Below, in pieces: positions 18,735 to 28,569 of a stretch of DNA of 64,000 nucleotides. A program made the position numbers and the translations under genes. Source of the DNA: Deltaproteobacteria bacterium (lineage in GTDB: Bacteria; Myxococcota_A; Polyangia; DRWM01; JAAZOP01); the NCBI GenBank assembly GCA_016218765.1, contig JACRCZ010000153.1, positions 1-64,000 of the forward strand, in the 5' to 3' direction. The notes beneath the pieces are model-generated. The model was not told the origin of the DNA, made no database searches, and worked only from the letters and a program-made list of their open reading frames with translations. Positions within the stretch are counted from its first letter, which is position 1; each line of letters opens with the position of its first letter.

Positions 18735-19577
18735 CTACCTCCTTCTCGCGCCGGTCCCGGGCGCTCGGCCCGCCGGCCCATCCGCCGACCCGCGGCCCAG
18801 CACCGCGCGGTCGACGGCCTCGAAATAGCGGTCCAGCACGCGGCGCGCCTCCTCCGGGCGATGCCGTTCCACGGCCCGGACGAGCCGCTCGACCGTCTCC
18901 CGCCGCCCCGGCTGCTGGACCCACAAGCCGGGGAGACGCTCCATCACGCCGGTGAAGGCGCGGGCGAAGGTGTTGAAGATCCAGATCGCGACCAGGCTCC
19001 GCGACGCGGCGACGAGCGCCTGGAACAGGTCGAGGTCCTCGCGCCAGGCCTCGGCGCCCGGCAACCCCGCGGCGTCCGCGGCCGCCCGCAGCCGCGCCAC
19101 GTCCTCCGGCGCCGCCCGCTCCGCCGCCAACGCCGCCGCCTCGGCCAGCACCAGCCGGCGCAGCCGCAGGATGTCGCCCAGCGCCTGCATCGCCTCCGCC
19201 GCGTCCGCGCCCTCGGCCAGGAAGAACGGCAACAGCGTCAGCTCGCCCTCGCGCCGGAAGTCCCGTACCACCATGCCGTTGCCCTGCCGGACGTGGACGA
19301 GGTTCAGCTCCTCCAGGGTCCGGATGGACTCGCGCACCGTGTTGCGGTTCGAGCCCACCTGGCCGGACAGCTCGCGCTCGGACGGGATGCGGTCGCCGGG
19401 CCGCAGCGTCCCCTGGAAGATGCGCCGCCGGATCTGCTCCGTCACCTGCCGCGACACGCTGGCGCGGTGCACGGGAGCGAAGGGTGAGGAGAGCGTGTCG
19501 GCGGCAGGAGGATGTCCGTCGTCGCCCGCCCCGCGCGTTCCCGCCGCCGCCTTCGTCTCGCCCGTCCTTGCCTTCAT
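18735..19577 (-). CDS. GntR/FadR-family transcriptional regulator (FCD-type)
   Basis: VSRQVTEQIRRRIFQGTLRPGDRIPSERELSGQVGSNRNTVRESIRTLEELNLVHVRQGNGMVV; helical C-terminal domain. Start at 19577 preferred because the longer ORF crosses the palindrome at 19609-19633. Confidence 0.9.
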   Translation of the reverse strand: MKARTGETKAAAGTRGAGDDGHPPAADTLSSPFAPVHRASVSRQVTEQIRRRIFQGTLRPGDRIPSERELSGQVGSNRNTVRESIRTLEELNLVHVRQGNGMVVRDFRREGELTLLPFFLAEGADAAEAMQALGDILRLRRLVLAEAAALAAERAAPEDVARLRAAADAAGLPGAEAWREDLDLFQALVAASRSLVAIWIFNTFARAFTGVMERLPGLWVQQPGRRETVERLVRAVERHRPEEARRVLDRYFEAVDRAVLGRGSADGPAGRAPGTGARRR

Positions 19578-19608
19578 CTTCCGTCCGCCTCCCACCAGCC
19601 GTAAGGCC

Positions 19609-19633
19609 AAGTGGTTCAACCACCGGACCACTT
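19609..19633. promoter_or_regulatory. Candidate FadR-subfamily operator / autoregulatory site
   Basis: AAGTGGTTCAACCACCGGACCACTT: inner palindrome TGGT-TCA-ACCA (19612-19622) and outer AAGTGGT/ACCACTT, just upstream of the regulator. Confidence 0.6.
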
Positions 19634-19665
19634 AACGCGTGCAGGGTGGGGTGTCAAGTGCTTTT

Positions 19666-19723
19666 CCGGAATTTCGCGCAAAGGGCGCAAAGAGGGCGAA
19701 GACGCCAAGGACGCCAAGGGGGG
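19666..19723 (+). repeat. Intergenic 'GCGCAAAGGGCGCAAAG' repeat element, copy 1
   Basis: ccggaatttcgcgcaaagggcgcaaagagggcgaagacgccaaggacgccaag; inverted relative at 57053-57157. Confidence 0.7.
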
Positions 19724-19737
19724 GAGGAATACCAGGG

Positions 19738-22266
19738 TCAGAGGGCGGCGGGGGCGAGGTCGAAGATCAGGATCGTGCGGTCGTCCAGGCCCAGGGCCAG
19801 GCGGCGGCCGTCGGGGGAGACGTCGAGCGAGACGACCCGCGCCCCGTCGGTCTCCACGGCGCCCAGGCGCTCGCCGGTCGCCCCCTCGCGCAGCTCCGCT
19901 CCGTACGTCGTCGCCGTCGCCGACGTCCCGCCGGCCGGAGGGTCGGCGGCGGCGGCTTCGCCCCCGACGCCCAGGAACTCCGGCTCGCTCGCGGCGATCC
20001 TCCAGCGGATCGCATTGCCGTCACGGTCGACGGAGACCACCGACCCGCCGTCGTCCTCGAAGCGGACCGAGACCACGCTCGACGTGTGCCCGGGCGCCGT
20101 CGGCAGCGCGCGCCCGCTCACGGGCTCCCAGAGCTGCAGGCCGCCGTAGCGGCTCGCCGTCGCCAGACGCCCCGTCGCCGGATCGAACGCCAGCACGTCG
20201 GCCGAGAGGGGTCCCGCGACCCTGGTCACGGTGCCGTCCGCCAGGTCGGTCACGACCGTCTCGTGCCCCGAGGTCGCCAGCCGGCGGCCGTCGGCGGAGA
20301 CCGCGATCCGGTCGATCGGCTCCAGGCCCGTCTCGACCGTGCGCCGGACGGCACCCGTCCGGGCATCGCGGAAGACGACCTGCGACCGGTAGTGCGCCAG
20401 GACCAAGTCGTCCCCCGCCGGCGTGAAACAAACGTCCCGTGCGTAGTCCGCCTCCTTGATGCGAACAGGCGCGCCGTCCCCGGACGTTTCCGAGACGTAC
20501 GTCACGCCGTCGATGTCGCTGGACGCGAACCGCGAGCCGTCCGCGGAAACAGCCACCGCCGTCACCGTCGTCCGATGCTCGTGCAGCCGCCGCGGCTCGC
20601 CGTCGGTCCCGTACAGGCCCGCCTGCCGCCACACCCCCGCCGCGAAGCCGCCCGGCCCCGCGCGCAGCACCATGATCCGCTGCCCCAACTCCACCCGCCG
20701 CCGCACCTCTCCGCTCGCCCGGTCGACGATCTCGAACCACGTCGCGTCCCGCGGTGCGCGCGCCAGGGTCGCCCCGTCGGCCGCCAGCGCCGCATGCTCG
20801 TACTCGATCGGTTCCTCCTCGCCGCCGGTCCAGCGCGGCGCGCGCTCGGGCCAGATCGCCGCCCGTGCCCTGACGTCGACGGCGAGCAGGCTCTCCACCG
20901 TGAACGCGACATCCAGGATTCTCGCCGCCTCCCCGACTCCCGGCGTTCCGAGTCGTGCGACGGCTCCCGGAGGCAGCGGCCGTCCGGCCACGTCGAGCCG
21001 CACGAGGGCCGCGAGCGCTTCGTACGGCCGTTCCGGCCGCGTCCCCGTCGCGTCGACCTCGACCGCGACGAGCGCCGTGTCGTCCAAACCGTCGCGGGCG
21101 ACGAGCAGCCGGCTGCCGTCCGGCGAGAAGGCCAGCTCGCCCGGCGCCCCCGGCATCCTGCCCTCGAGTCGCAACTCGGCCAGCGGCGCCGCGACGGGCC
21201 CCGCGACGTTCCACAGCCGGACCGTGCCGTCCATTCCCGCTGTCGCCAGCAGCGGCAGCCGGGGATGGAAGGTCAGCGCCCGACCCGCGGCCCCCGCCTC
21301 GAGGCGCACCGCCGCGGCCCACCGGCTCGTGTCGATCACCACGACCGTGCCGTCCGATCGCACCGTTGCCAGCGCCGCACCGTCCGGGCTGAAGGCCAGC
21401 GCCGACGCCGCGCCCGCGGGTGCGGGTACCGTCGCCACCGGGGACAGGTCGGTCGCGGAGAAGATCGCGATCCCCTCGTACCCGCCCAGCGCCACGAACG
21501 ACGCCGACATCGCCAGCGGCGCCGGCCACGACGCGTCCCGGCGGGCGACCACGGCGCCCGTCGCGCGGTCGAACAGCACCAGCTCCTCCGCGAGGGGCCG
21601 TGCGGGCGGGTGCGAACCGTCGGGCTCCAGGCAACCGCTCGGCGTCTCCCGCTCGAGCGCCGCCACACGCCTCCCGTCGGCGCTCGCGACGGCCTCCTCG
21701 CGGACCCGACCGCCGCACGGCGGCGAGTCGTTCCGGAGCGGGATGTCCTCGACGCGCGGCTCGCCGTCCGGCTCCACCTGCGCCGTCCCCGCGTACAGCG
21801 CGCGGCCGTTCGAGCCGCGGACCAGGTCGTGCCCGGAGAACAGGCCGGACACGGGGATCTCCTGCCACACCTCCGTGCCCTGGACCACGACCACCCGAGC
21901 GCCGAGGCTTGCCGCCCAGCGATCGTCGTCCAGGAACACGACGCGGGACGCCTGTACCCCGGTCGAGCCGTCGAGCAGCCGCAACGTCGCACCGCGGATC
22001 ACCAGCGGGCCCGTCGCGCCATCCTCCGCGACGGGTCCCGCCGCGTCTCCGGCAGCCGGTCCGGCCGCACCGTCGCCGACCGGCTCGCCAGCCGCCTCGA
22101 CGGAAGTCGGTCTCGGGCCTGCGTCACGATTCCGGCACACGGCGCCGGCGAGCCCGAGCGTCGCTGCGGCGGCGGCAAGGAACACCGCCTTCGGCCCGAT
22201 TCCCGCCGAGCCCCCACGCCGAGTGCGCTGGCGCCCGGCTCGCGACCCGTCTTCGAAGTCCTTCAT
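19738..22266 (-). CDS. Membrane-anchored WD40-repeat beta-propeller protein
   Basis: MKDFEDGSRAGRQRTRRGGSAGIGPKAVFLAAAAATLGLAGAVC TM; repeats such as ALAFSPDGAALATVRSDGTVVVIDTSRW, LLATAGMDGTVRLWNV, AVAVSADGSRFASSDIDGV. Confidence 0.85.
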   Translation of the reverse strand: MKDFEDGSRAGRQRTRRGGSAGIGPKAVFLAAAAATLGLAGAVCRNRDAGPRPTSVEAAGEPVGDGAAGPAAGDAAGPVAEDGATGPLVIRGATLRLLDGSTGVQASRVVFLDDDRWAASLGARVVVVQGTEVWQEIPVSGLFSGHDLVRGSNGRALYAGTAQVEPDGEPRVEDIPLRNDSPPCGGRVREEAVASADGRRVAALERETPSGCLEPDGSHPPARPLAEELVLFDRATGAVVARRDASWPAPLAMSASFVALGGYEGIAIFSATDLSPVATVPAPAGAASALAFSPDGAALATVRSDGTVVVIDTSRWAAAVRLEAGAAGRALTFHPRLPLLATAGMDGTVRLWNVAGPVAAPLAELRLEGRMPGAPGELAFSPDGSRLLVARDGLDDTALVAVEVDATGTRPERPYEALAALVRLDVAGRPLPPGAVARLGTPGVGEAARILDVAFTVESLLAVDVRARAAIWPERAPRWTGGEEEPIEYEHAALAADGATLARAPRDATWFEIVDRASGEVRRRVELGQRIMVLRAGPGGFAAGVWRQAGLYGTDGEPRRLHEHRTTVTAVAVSADGSRFASSDIDGVTYVSETSGDGAPVRIKEADYARDVCFTPAGDDLVLAHYRSQVVFRDARTGAVRRTVETGLEPIDRIAVSADGRRLATSGHETVVTDLADGTVTRVAGPLSADVLAFDPATGRLATASRYGGLQLWEPVSGRALPTAPGHTSSVVSVRFEDDGGSVVSVDRDGNAIRWRIAASEPEFLGVGGEAAAADPPAGGTSATATTYGAELREGATGERLGAVETDGARVVSLDVSPDGRRLALGLDDRTILIFDLAPAAL

Positions 22267-22720
22267 CGTCCTCTCCGACCCGGCTGCGGCCCGCAGCTTG
22301 GCACGAACGGTCGCGGTCACGCTACCGGGCGGCCACGTTCGGGAGCCCGCGAGGCGTGTGTGTGGGATGCCAAGCCCGCGGCCGATTGGGTTTTCGTTTC
22401 GGCCGACCGGCCGGGCGGGAGCCTTGCGCAGAGGAACTGGTGTGCACGAGCACCTCCGTGGAATTGACTTCCGTTCTACTTCACATCGTCTCTGCACAAG
22501 ATCCGTTCTGGCATCGAAAGTTTCAGAATCATTTGTTGTTGCGCACAGTTGGACGTTGAGAAGCGCCAGAGGTTGGTTTTGAAACGAGTTTGAGACAGTT
22601 CTAGAATACTATTGACATTAACCACTACTCATTGAAATAGTCTGCCGTCTGATCGTGATTCTCTGGCGATGTGGTGACAAGCAGAACCTTGATTGGGCGG
22701 GGAAGAAGGAGAGATGTACG

Positions 22721-25700
22721 ATGGCGAGGTTGATTCCGAACAGGGTGTTGCAGATCGGTATCCAGGTTGTGCTCGCGCTCGTGCTGGCGTACGGCGTTCC
22801 GGGCTGCGGTGACGACGACTCGGGAACGGACGCCGGGGACGTCGCCGTGGAGGACGGCGTGGATGGCGAGGGTGGCGACGGTGAGGATCTCGAGGGCGGC
22901 GACGTCGAGACGTGGGAGGTGGGTCCCGGGCAGTGCATCGTGGACGACGACTGTCCGGAGGGTTTCACGTGCGTCGACTCCACCTGCTACGCGCCGTGCG
23001 GCGAGGGTCTGGACTGTCCGGACGGCTACTACTGCAATCCCGGCGGACAGTGCATCTACAAGGAGTGCGAGACCAGCGCGGACTGCACGGACGGCGAGAA
23101 CGCGGAGTGCGACCCGCTCCTGTTCGTCTGCATTCCGCCGGAGGTGCCGGTGGCGCCGACGATCGCGTTTTTCCGGGCCTCGCCGCCGGCCGCGGTCATC
23201 GGCGAGCCGACGCCGATCACCTTCGTCTGGGACTACGGTACGTTTCCCAGCCCGGCGGCGAGCTGCAGCATCAGCAACGGCGTCGGCGACGTGACCGAGA
23301 CGGTGGTGCACTCGGTGACCGGCACGATGCTGCCGCAGACGTTCACGCTTACCTGCACGAACGGCGCGGGCTCCGCGTCCGCCTCGGTGATCGTGCCCGG
23401 GCTGCCCAGCACGATGCTCAGCCTCGAGGTGTTGCCGGACGGCGCCACGTACGACTTCGGGGTGGCGTCCCTCGTGATTCCGCCGGGCGCGGTGGTGGAA
23501 GCGACGACGATCTCGGCGCGACTCTCGTCCCATTTCACGCCCTCGCCCGACTTGGCGACGCTGCCGGTCGAGTTCTACCCCCATGGTTTCTCGTTTCTCC
23601 AGCCCGTCACGCTGACGCTGCCGATCGCGACGGCGCTGCTGGCGCCGGCCGGCTGGGACGTGGCGCTCGGCGACCTCCACGTGGCGGTGACCGGCGACGA
23701 CGGTTGGGACCTGCGCATTTTCACCGAAGTGGACGAGACCGCTCGGACGCTCACGGCGCAGATCGGGCACTTCTCGGAAGCGGCCGGCTCCACCGGCTCG
23801 GGCTCGTGCGACGCGCCGCCGCTTTCGGCGCCCAAGAAGTCGCTCCTGCAGCGCGCCGAAATCATGCGCCTGGGCGGCGTCAACGGGTATCCTGCCGTCT
23901 ACGGCCAAGTCTACGACGACCGCAAGCAGACGGACCGGGACCGCATGGCCGACGTCCGGGACCCCCTGGCCACCGACCGGCCGGAAGGCTCGATCCGCGA
24001 TGCCGCCACCGCCGACTTCGACGGCGACAACCGCGACGAGACCGTCGTGGCGACCCGCTACCGCAGCGGCGACCGCTACGTCGCCCGACTCACGGTGCTC
24101 GACAGCTGCCACTCGTCCGCCGAACCCGGCAATTGCTGGAACGACATGCGCGGCGTCAAGACCATCGAGGTGCTGAAGGACGACGGGTCGCCGTTTCCGA
24201 GCATCAGCGACATCAGGGTCGCTGCCGGCGACCTGGACGGCGACGGCTTGGCGGAGATTGCCGCAGTCGTCGAGCTCCATGGTGGAGGCGGGTGGCTCGT
24301 CCGGTACGACGACGCCGCGCACGACTACGCCCGTCCGGCGGACTCCCACTCCCACAACTACGATAGCAGCGTAGCCGATTTCCGCATCGCCGTCGGCGAC
24401 ATCAACCACCGGCTGAAGGGAGACCGTGCCGAGGAGATCGCCGTCGTCGTGACCCACCTCAGCTCCTCGCCCTTCCGGCCGGTCATGCTCGTCTACCCCA
24501 ACGCCATGGACAACGCGAGCATCAGCTCGCCCAGCAAGATCCCGGACGGGAACATCTTCCCCGCGGGCCTGAACCACTCGCGCCCCAGCGTGGCGATGGC
24601 GGACATCGACAACGACGGCGACCAGGACATCGTGGTCGCGGCCTTCCACCGCGGGGAGCGGGAGATGCGGGTGGAGTCCTACCGGCTGAACCGCGACCAG
24701 AATTCGTTCACCCGGACCGGGGAGGCCGCCGACTGGACCGGCCAGAACTACGACAACGACATGTCCCCGCTGCTCGCGGGCGCCGATTTCAACGGCGACG
24801 GCAGGTCGGAGGTGGTGGTCGTCCAGCGGCGGCAGGACAGCGCGATTGCGCTGTTCTTCACGCTGGACGCCGCGGGCCGGTCGGCCTGGGGCGTCGGTTC
24901 GTCCCTCATCAAGTACATCGAGCGCAGCAATGGTCCCCACTACCTTGCGGCAGGCGACATCGATGCGGACCTGAAGGACGACGTCGTGATCGGCGAGCTC
25001 CGCCCCGGCACATCGGAGTACGACATCTCGATCGTGGGAGGCAGCGGCATCGAGTACAGGAAGAGCTGGAGACCCGGCGCCGGTTCCCGCACCTGGGCCC
25101 CGGTGCTCGCCGTGGGCGACTTCGACGGGGACAACCTGACCGTCGAGTACACCGGCAACTGCACGGTCAACCAGAGCGACATCCGCCCGCTGGTCGCCAT
25201 GGCCGCGCCTCCCGTTGCACGCGACCTGGACCAGAACTGGGAGGACTCCTCCACCGACTACGGCTCCTCCACGAGCACCAGCGAGACCGATAGCAACTCC
25301 GTGTCGTCGAAGGACAGCATCACCCTCTCGCTGGAGGCGGAGTTCCTCGGCGGGCTGTTCTCGGCCTCCGCCAGCACCAGCCTCGAGCGCGAGTTCACCA
25401 AGACCTCCACCAGCACCTCGTCGACCACGCTGGGTCAGAGCTTCAGCGCGCCCTGGCTGGACTCGAGCCGCCACAACTACGTGCTGTACGTCGTGTCCGA
25501 GTACGCCTCCTACGAATACCGGATCGTTGCGGCGCCCGACCCCGCCGCGCTCACCGACGAGAACGAGTTGATGACCATCGACGTCCCGCAGGGAACCAAC
25601 CAGTACGCGGTCACCCAGGAGACGTACAACGCGGACGCGCCGGCCTCCCTGGATATCGGCAGCGAGACCTTCGTCCACACCCACGGCGACCACCACTCGT

Positions 25701-26086
25701 ACCGCACGCTCCCCGAGTGCGACGACCTGGTCGACGGTCGCGGGTGGCAGTCCGCCACCGTGTGGGTCGCCGAGAACGGCACGCAAACGGTGAGCATCGA
25801 GATGTCGAGCGAGGCCGCCACCAGCGAGGAGCGCTCGACGTCCGTCGACTTCGCCGCCGGCGTGTCGATCGGCGGCGTCGGCCTCGAGTACGGCCGCGGG
25901 TACAGCTCGTCGGCCGGCTACGAGGTCTCGATCGGCGACTCCACCGAGTACTCCGGCACCCTCGGTGGTCTGAGCTCGGAACCCGGATACTGGCGCGCCA
26001 ACCGGTACCAGTTCCGGATGGTCGTGTACAAGCTGCGGCGCAGCGCCTCGCTCGCCTACACCGTCATCGACTTCTGCGTCCAGTGA
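22721..26086 (+). CDS. Large lipoprotein: FG-GAP/VCBS repeats plus aerolysin-like (ETX/MTX2-like) C-terminal region
   Basis: RBS ggaagaagga; MARLIPNRVLQIGIQVVLALVLAYGVPGCGDDDSG lipobox; DFDGDNRDETVV, GDLDGDGLAEIAAV, ADIDNDGDQDIVVA, ADFNGDGRSEVVVV; Ser/Thr-rich amphipathic stretch SSTSTSETDSNSVSSKDSITLSLEAEFLGGLFSASASTSLEREFTKTSTSTSSTTLGQSF. Confidence 0.8.
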   Translation: MARLIPNRVLQIGIQVVLALVLAYGVPGCGDDDSGTDAGDVAVEDGVDGEGGDGEDLEGGDVETWEVGPGQCIVDDDCPEGFTCVDSTCYAPCGEGLDCPDGYYCNPGGQCIYKECETSADCTDGENAECDPLLFVCIPPEVPVAPTIAFFRASPPAAVIGEPTPITFVWDYGTFPSPAASCSISNGVGDVTETVVHSVTGTMLPQTFTLTCTNGAGSASASVIVPGLPSTMLSLEVLPDGATYDFGVASLVIPPGAVVEATTISARLSSHFTPSPDLATLPVEFYPHGFSFLQPVTLTLPIATALLAPAGWDVALGDLHVAVTGDDGWDLRIFTEVDETARTLTAQIGHFSEAAGSTGSGSCDAPPLSAPKKSLLQRAEIMRLGGVNGYPAVYGQVYDDRKQTDRDRMADVRDPLATDRPEGSIRDAATADFDGDNRDETVVATRYRSGDRYVARLTVLDSCHSSAEPGNCWNDMRGVKTIEVLKDDGSPFPSISDIRVAAGDLDGDGLAEIAAVVELHGGGGWLVRYDDAAHDYARPADSHSHNYDSSVADFRIAVGDINHRLKGDRAEEIAVVVTHLSSSPFRPVMLVYPNAMDNASISSPSKIPDGNIFPAGLNHSRPSVAMADIDNDGDQDIVVAAFHRGEREMRVESYRLNRDQNSFTRTGEAADWTGQNYDNDMSPLLAGADFNGDGRSEVVVVQRRQDSAIALFFTLDAAGRSAWGVGSSLIKYIERSNGPHYLAAGDIDADLKDDVVIGELRPGTSEYDISIVGGSGIEYRKSWRPGAGSRTWAPVLAVGDFDGDNLTVEYTGNCTVNQSDIRPLVAMAAPPVARDLDQNWEDSSTDYGSSTSTSETDSNSVSSKDSITLSLEAEFLGGLFSASASTSLEREFTKTSTSTSSTTLGQSFSAPWLDSSRHNYVLYVVSEYASYEYRIVAAPDPAALTDENELMTIDVPQGTNQYAVTQETYNADAPASLDIGSETFVHTHGDHHSYRTLPECDDLVDGRGWQSATVWVAENGTQTVSIEMSSEAATSEERSTSVDFAAGVSIGGVGLEYGRGYSSSAGYEVSIGDSTEYSGTLGGLSSEPGYWRANRYQFRMVVYKLRRSASLAYTVIDFCVQ

Positions 26087-26109
26087 GCTGGGAGTCCGGC
26101 CTCGAGGGG

Positions 26110-26143
26110 CCGCCCGACCGGCGGACAGCCGGCCGGGCGGTTT
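26110..26143 (+). terminator. Rho-independent terminator-like hairpin
   Basis: CCGCCCGACCGGC-ggaca-GCCGGCCGGGCGG-TTT directly downstream of the 26086 stop. Confidence 0.65.
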
Positions 26144-26237
26144 CCCGGCGCTTGAATTCCGCCGACGCCCCGGCAGAATGTCCCCGGAGCACCGCGGGTC
26201 CGGGTCGGGCCGGCCGCCGCGGGCACGGGGGACCGTG

Positions 26238-28538
26238 ATGGGCGGACCGACACCTGATTCCGTCGCCGCGGCGAGCGCCGTCCGATTCGTCTTTCCGGAC
26301 CTCGACGCGCTGGTCGAATTCCAGCGGAGCGACCCGGAAGTCGCGCGGGTCGCCGTGCCGCGGCTGGTGCAATTCGCGCACGAACAGGGGCTCATCCCGC
26401 TGGGGACCGAGGTCGAGTTGCGGGCGTGGCTCGAACGTGCCCCCGTCCCGGCCAATCGCCGGCCGCCCGGGCTCTCGTTCGGCGAGCTGATGGACCGGGT
26501 GGCAGAACGCCGCCCCGTGAAACGACTCATCGACGCCGAGCTTCGTCCCCTGTGCCGGCAGCTTGGGCTGCCGGACGTACAAGCCTCGATGGTCAGCCGC
26601 TTGCGCGACCGCTTCGCGCCGAACACGCGGGGGAAGCGCAATCTCCTGCGCGTCCTCGCGTTCTGGATCGGCCTCCACCGTCCCGCATGGGGTTGGGACT
26701 ACCCGGCGCTGCTGCAGCTCGGGGTTGCGGCCGAGCCGTCACCGGACCTGGACTCCGCCGACGGTGTCCGGCTGGCGTTCCGGATCGCCCTGCGGGACGG
26801 GCTGTCGGAGGCCGAGGGTCTGGAGTGGCTCAGGGAGGAATTGGCGGCGAGCTGCCGGGGCCTGGGTCTGTTCCACCTCGGCCCGGAGCGGATTGCGGTC
26901 GCGGCCGGGACGCTGTACGTGAGCGTGCCGCGGTCGCGCCGGAACCCCGAGGACGCGCTCCTCTACTCCCGTGCGCTGCGCGACGCCGTCGCGTTGGCGC
27001 ACCAGGCGCTGGTGCGCTGGAGCCTGCGCGACTTCGGGGTCGGGCAGGCGCTGACGGTGGCGATCGCCGCCGGGCCCTTCGCAGGCCTCGACACCTCGCT
27101 GCAGGCGATGCTCAAGGCCCGCGTGCCCGAGGGCGCCCCGATCCGCGTGACGTCGTTCGTCCATAGCTGCGCCGGCCTCGCGGAGATCAAGCTCGTGTTC
27201 CGGCCGGAACCGTACGAGGTCGTGCTGTATGCGAGCGAGACGCTCGAAGTCTGGGTGGCGGACAGTCTCTGGAGCCACGTGTACTACGACGTCGTCGCCG
27301 CCGCGGAGGGCTTGATTCCGTCCACGCGGGAGGCGCTTCCCGCCTTCCGCGACAGCCTCTTCGCGGGCGACGGCAGCGCCAACCGGGCGCTCGCCGTTGC
27401 GCTGGCCCAGCCGGACAACACGATGCTCCATTTCGAGCTGGCCAAGGCCTGCCTGGCCCGCGGCCTGTTCCGCGAGGCCGACCGATTCGTCGCGGTCATT
27501 CTGGCCCACCGGCCGTTCCATGTGGTCGCGCGCACGCTGCGGCTCGTCGTCCACCTCAACCTCGCGCTTTCGCAGACCGAGCCCGCGGTGACCTGGAGCC
27601 TCCTTCGCGATGCGATCGATCAGGGGCGCTTCATCCTGGACCACTGCCGGGTGGAGAACGAGGAACCGTACTGCGAGCTCGGGCAGGTGCACTTCTGCGT
27701 GGCGCGCCGGCTCTACCACACGCTCGTGCGCCGCCAGGCCGGCGAGCTGGCGCTCGCGCACCGGGAGATCTCCGGCTCGCGGTCCGGTCGGGACGAGCCG
27801 GAGCCTCGCGCCCTGGAGGACTCGATCCGCGGGCTCGTGCTCGATCATCTCCGGCAGGCCGCGGACTGCTTCGACCGGGGACGGACGATTTCGCCGAGCG
27901 GGATGGGGCACCGTTCGCTCCATTGGACCTTCCGCGTCCGTGCCCTCGAGGCGCTGCTGCGCTCGGACGACGAGGCTTTCGCACCCGAGCGGTGGCCCGA
28001 CGGCATGGTGCAGGACCGTCACGACGTCTTTCGCACGACGGCCAACCGCCTTCTTGTCGGGCTCGGTTGGAGCGCCGACAACCCGCCGGGCCGGGGCGGC
28101 ACCGCTGCAAGCGCGGACGTCTCCTGGCCCGTCCACATCCTCCGCGCCTTCGACCGCTACGACAACGCCGTGCTTTCGGCACCGTACCGCGCAAACGTCC
28201 GCTACGCGTTTGCGGCGCTGGTGTTCGATTTCGCGCCCGAGCTGACGGTCGGCATGTTGCGGTTGGTGCTCGCCTGGCTGGGCGAGGCCGAGACCCAGGC
28301 CGGCGCGATCGCAGCCCGCCCCGAGGGAGCGCACAGCATCATCACGTGCTTCTCGCAGATCCAGCCCGCGTCCAGGCTCGTCGAGCGCGCCGCCGCCGCC
28401 CGCCGCCGCCTGCTGGCGCTGTACGGCGCCGACCTCGAGTCGGGCGATGAATCGCGTGTTCTGGGCGGCCGCGAGCACAAGTTCCTCCTCGCCGGCTTCA
28501 CCCGCCCGGTCGACTTCTCCCTGGAGGAGCTGTGCTGA
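26238..28538 (+). CDS. Large hypothetical protein with TPR-like segment
   Basis: MGGPTPDSVAAASAVRFVFPDLDALVEFQRSDPEVARV...; MLHFELAKACLARGLFREADRFVAVILAHRPFHVVARTL is TPR-like; 31 bp before the GMC oxidoreductase gene. Confidence 0.7.
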   Translation: MGGPTPDSVAAASAVRFVFPDLDALVEFQRSDPEVARVAVPRLVQFAHEQGLIPLGTEVELRAWLERAPVPANRRPPGLSFGELMDRVAERRPVKRLIDAELRPLCRQLGLPDVQASMVSRLRDRFAPNTRGKRNLLRVLAFWIGLHRPAWGWDYPALLQLGVAAEPSPDLDSADGVRLAFRIALRDGLSEAEGLEWLREELAASCRGLGLFHLGPERIAVAAGTLYVSVPRSRRNPEDALLYSRALRDAVALAHQALVRWSLRDFGVGQALTVAIAAGPFAGLDTSLQAMLKARVPEGAPIRVTSFVHSCAGLAEIKLVFRPEPYEVVLYASETLEVWVADSLWSHVYYDVVAAAEGLIPSTREALPAFRDSLFAGDGSANRALAVALAQPDNTMLHFELAKACLARGLFREADRFVAVILAHRPFHVVARTLRLVVHLNLALSQTEPAVTWSLLRDAIDQGRFILDHCRVENEEPYCELGQVHFCVARRLYHTLVRRQAGELALAHREISGSRSGRDEPEPRALEDSIRGLVLDHLRQAADCFDRGRTISPSGMGHRSLHWTFRVRALEALLRSDDEAFAPERWPDGMVQDRHDVFRTTANRLLVGLGWSADNPPGRGGTAASADVSWPVHILRAFDRYDNAVLSAPYRANVRYAFAALVFDFAPELTVGMLRLVLAWLGEAETQAGAIAARPEGAHSIITCFSQIQPASRLVERAAAARRRLLALYGADLESGDESRVLGGREHKFLLAGFTRPVDFSLEELC

Positions 28539-28569
28539 ACGACCGATCCCGCGGTGCCTGGAGCTACCC

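Noticed and set aside
17080-19577. Defense-system island
   Set aside because: Genes are SDR, regulator and unknown; no nuclease, helicase or toxin-antitoxin signatures.
22625-26641. 1338-aa minus-strand ORF
   Set aside because: Antisense to the FG-GAP lipoprotein; VxVAVxxRDD-like low-complexity artefact of GC-rich antisense.
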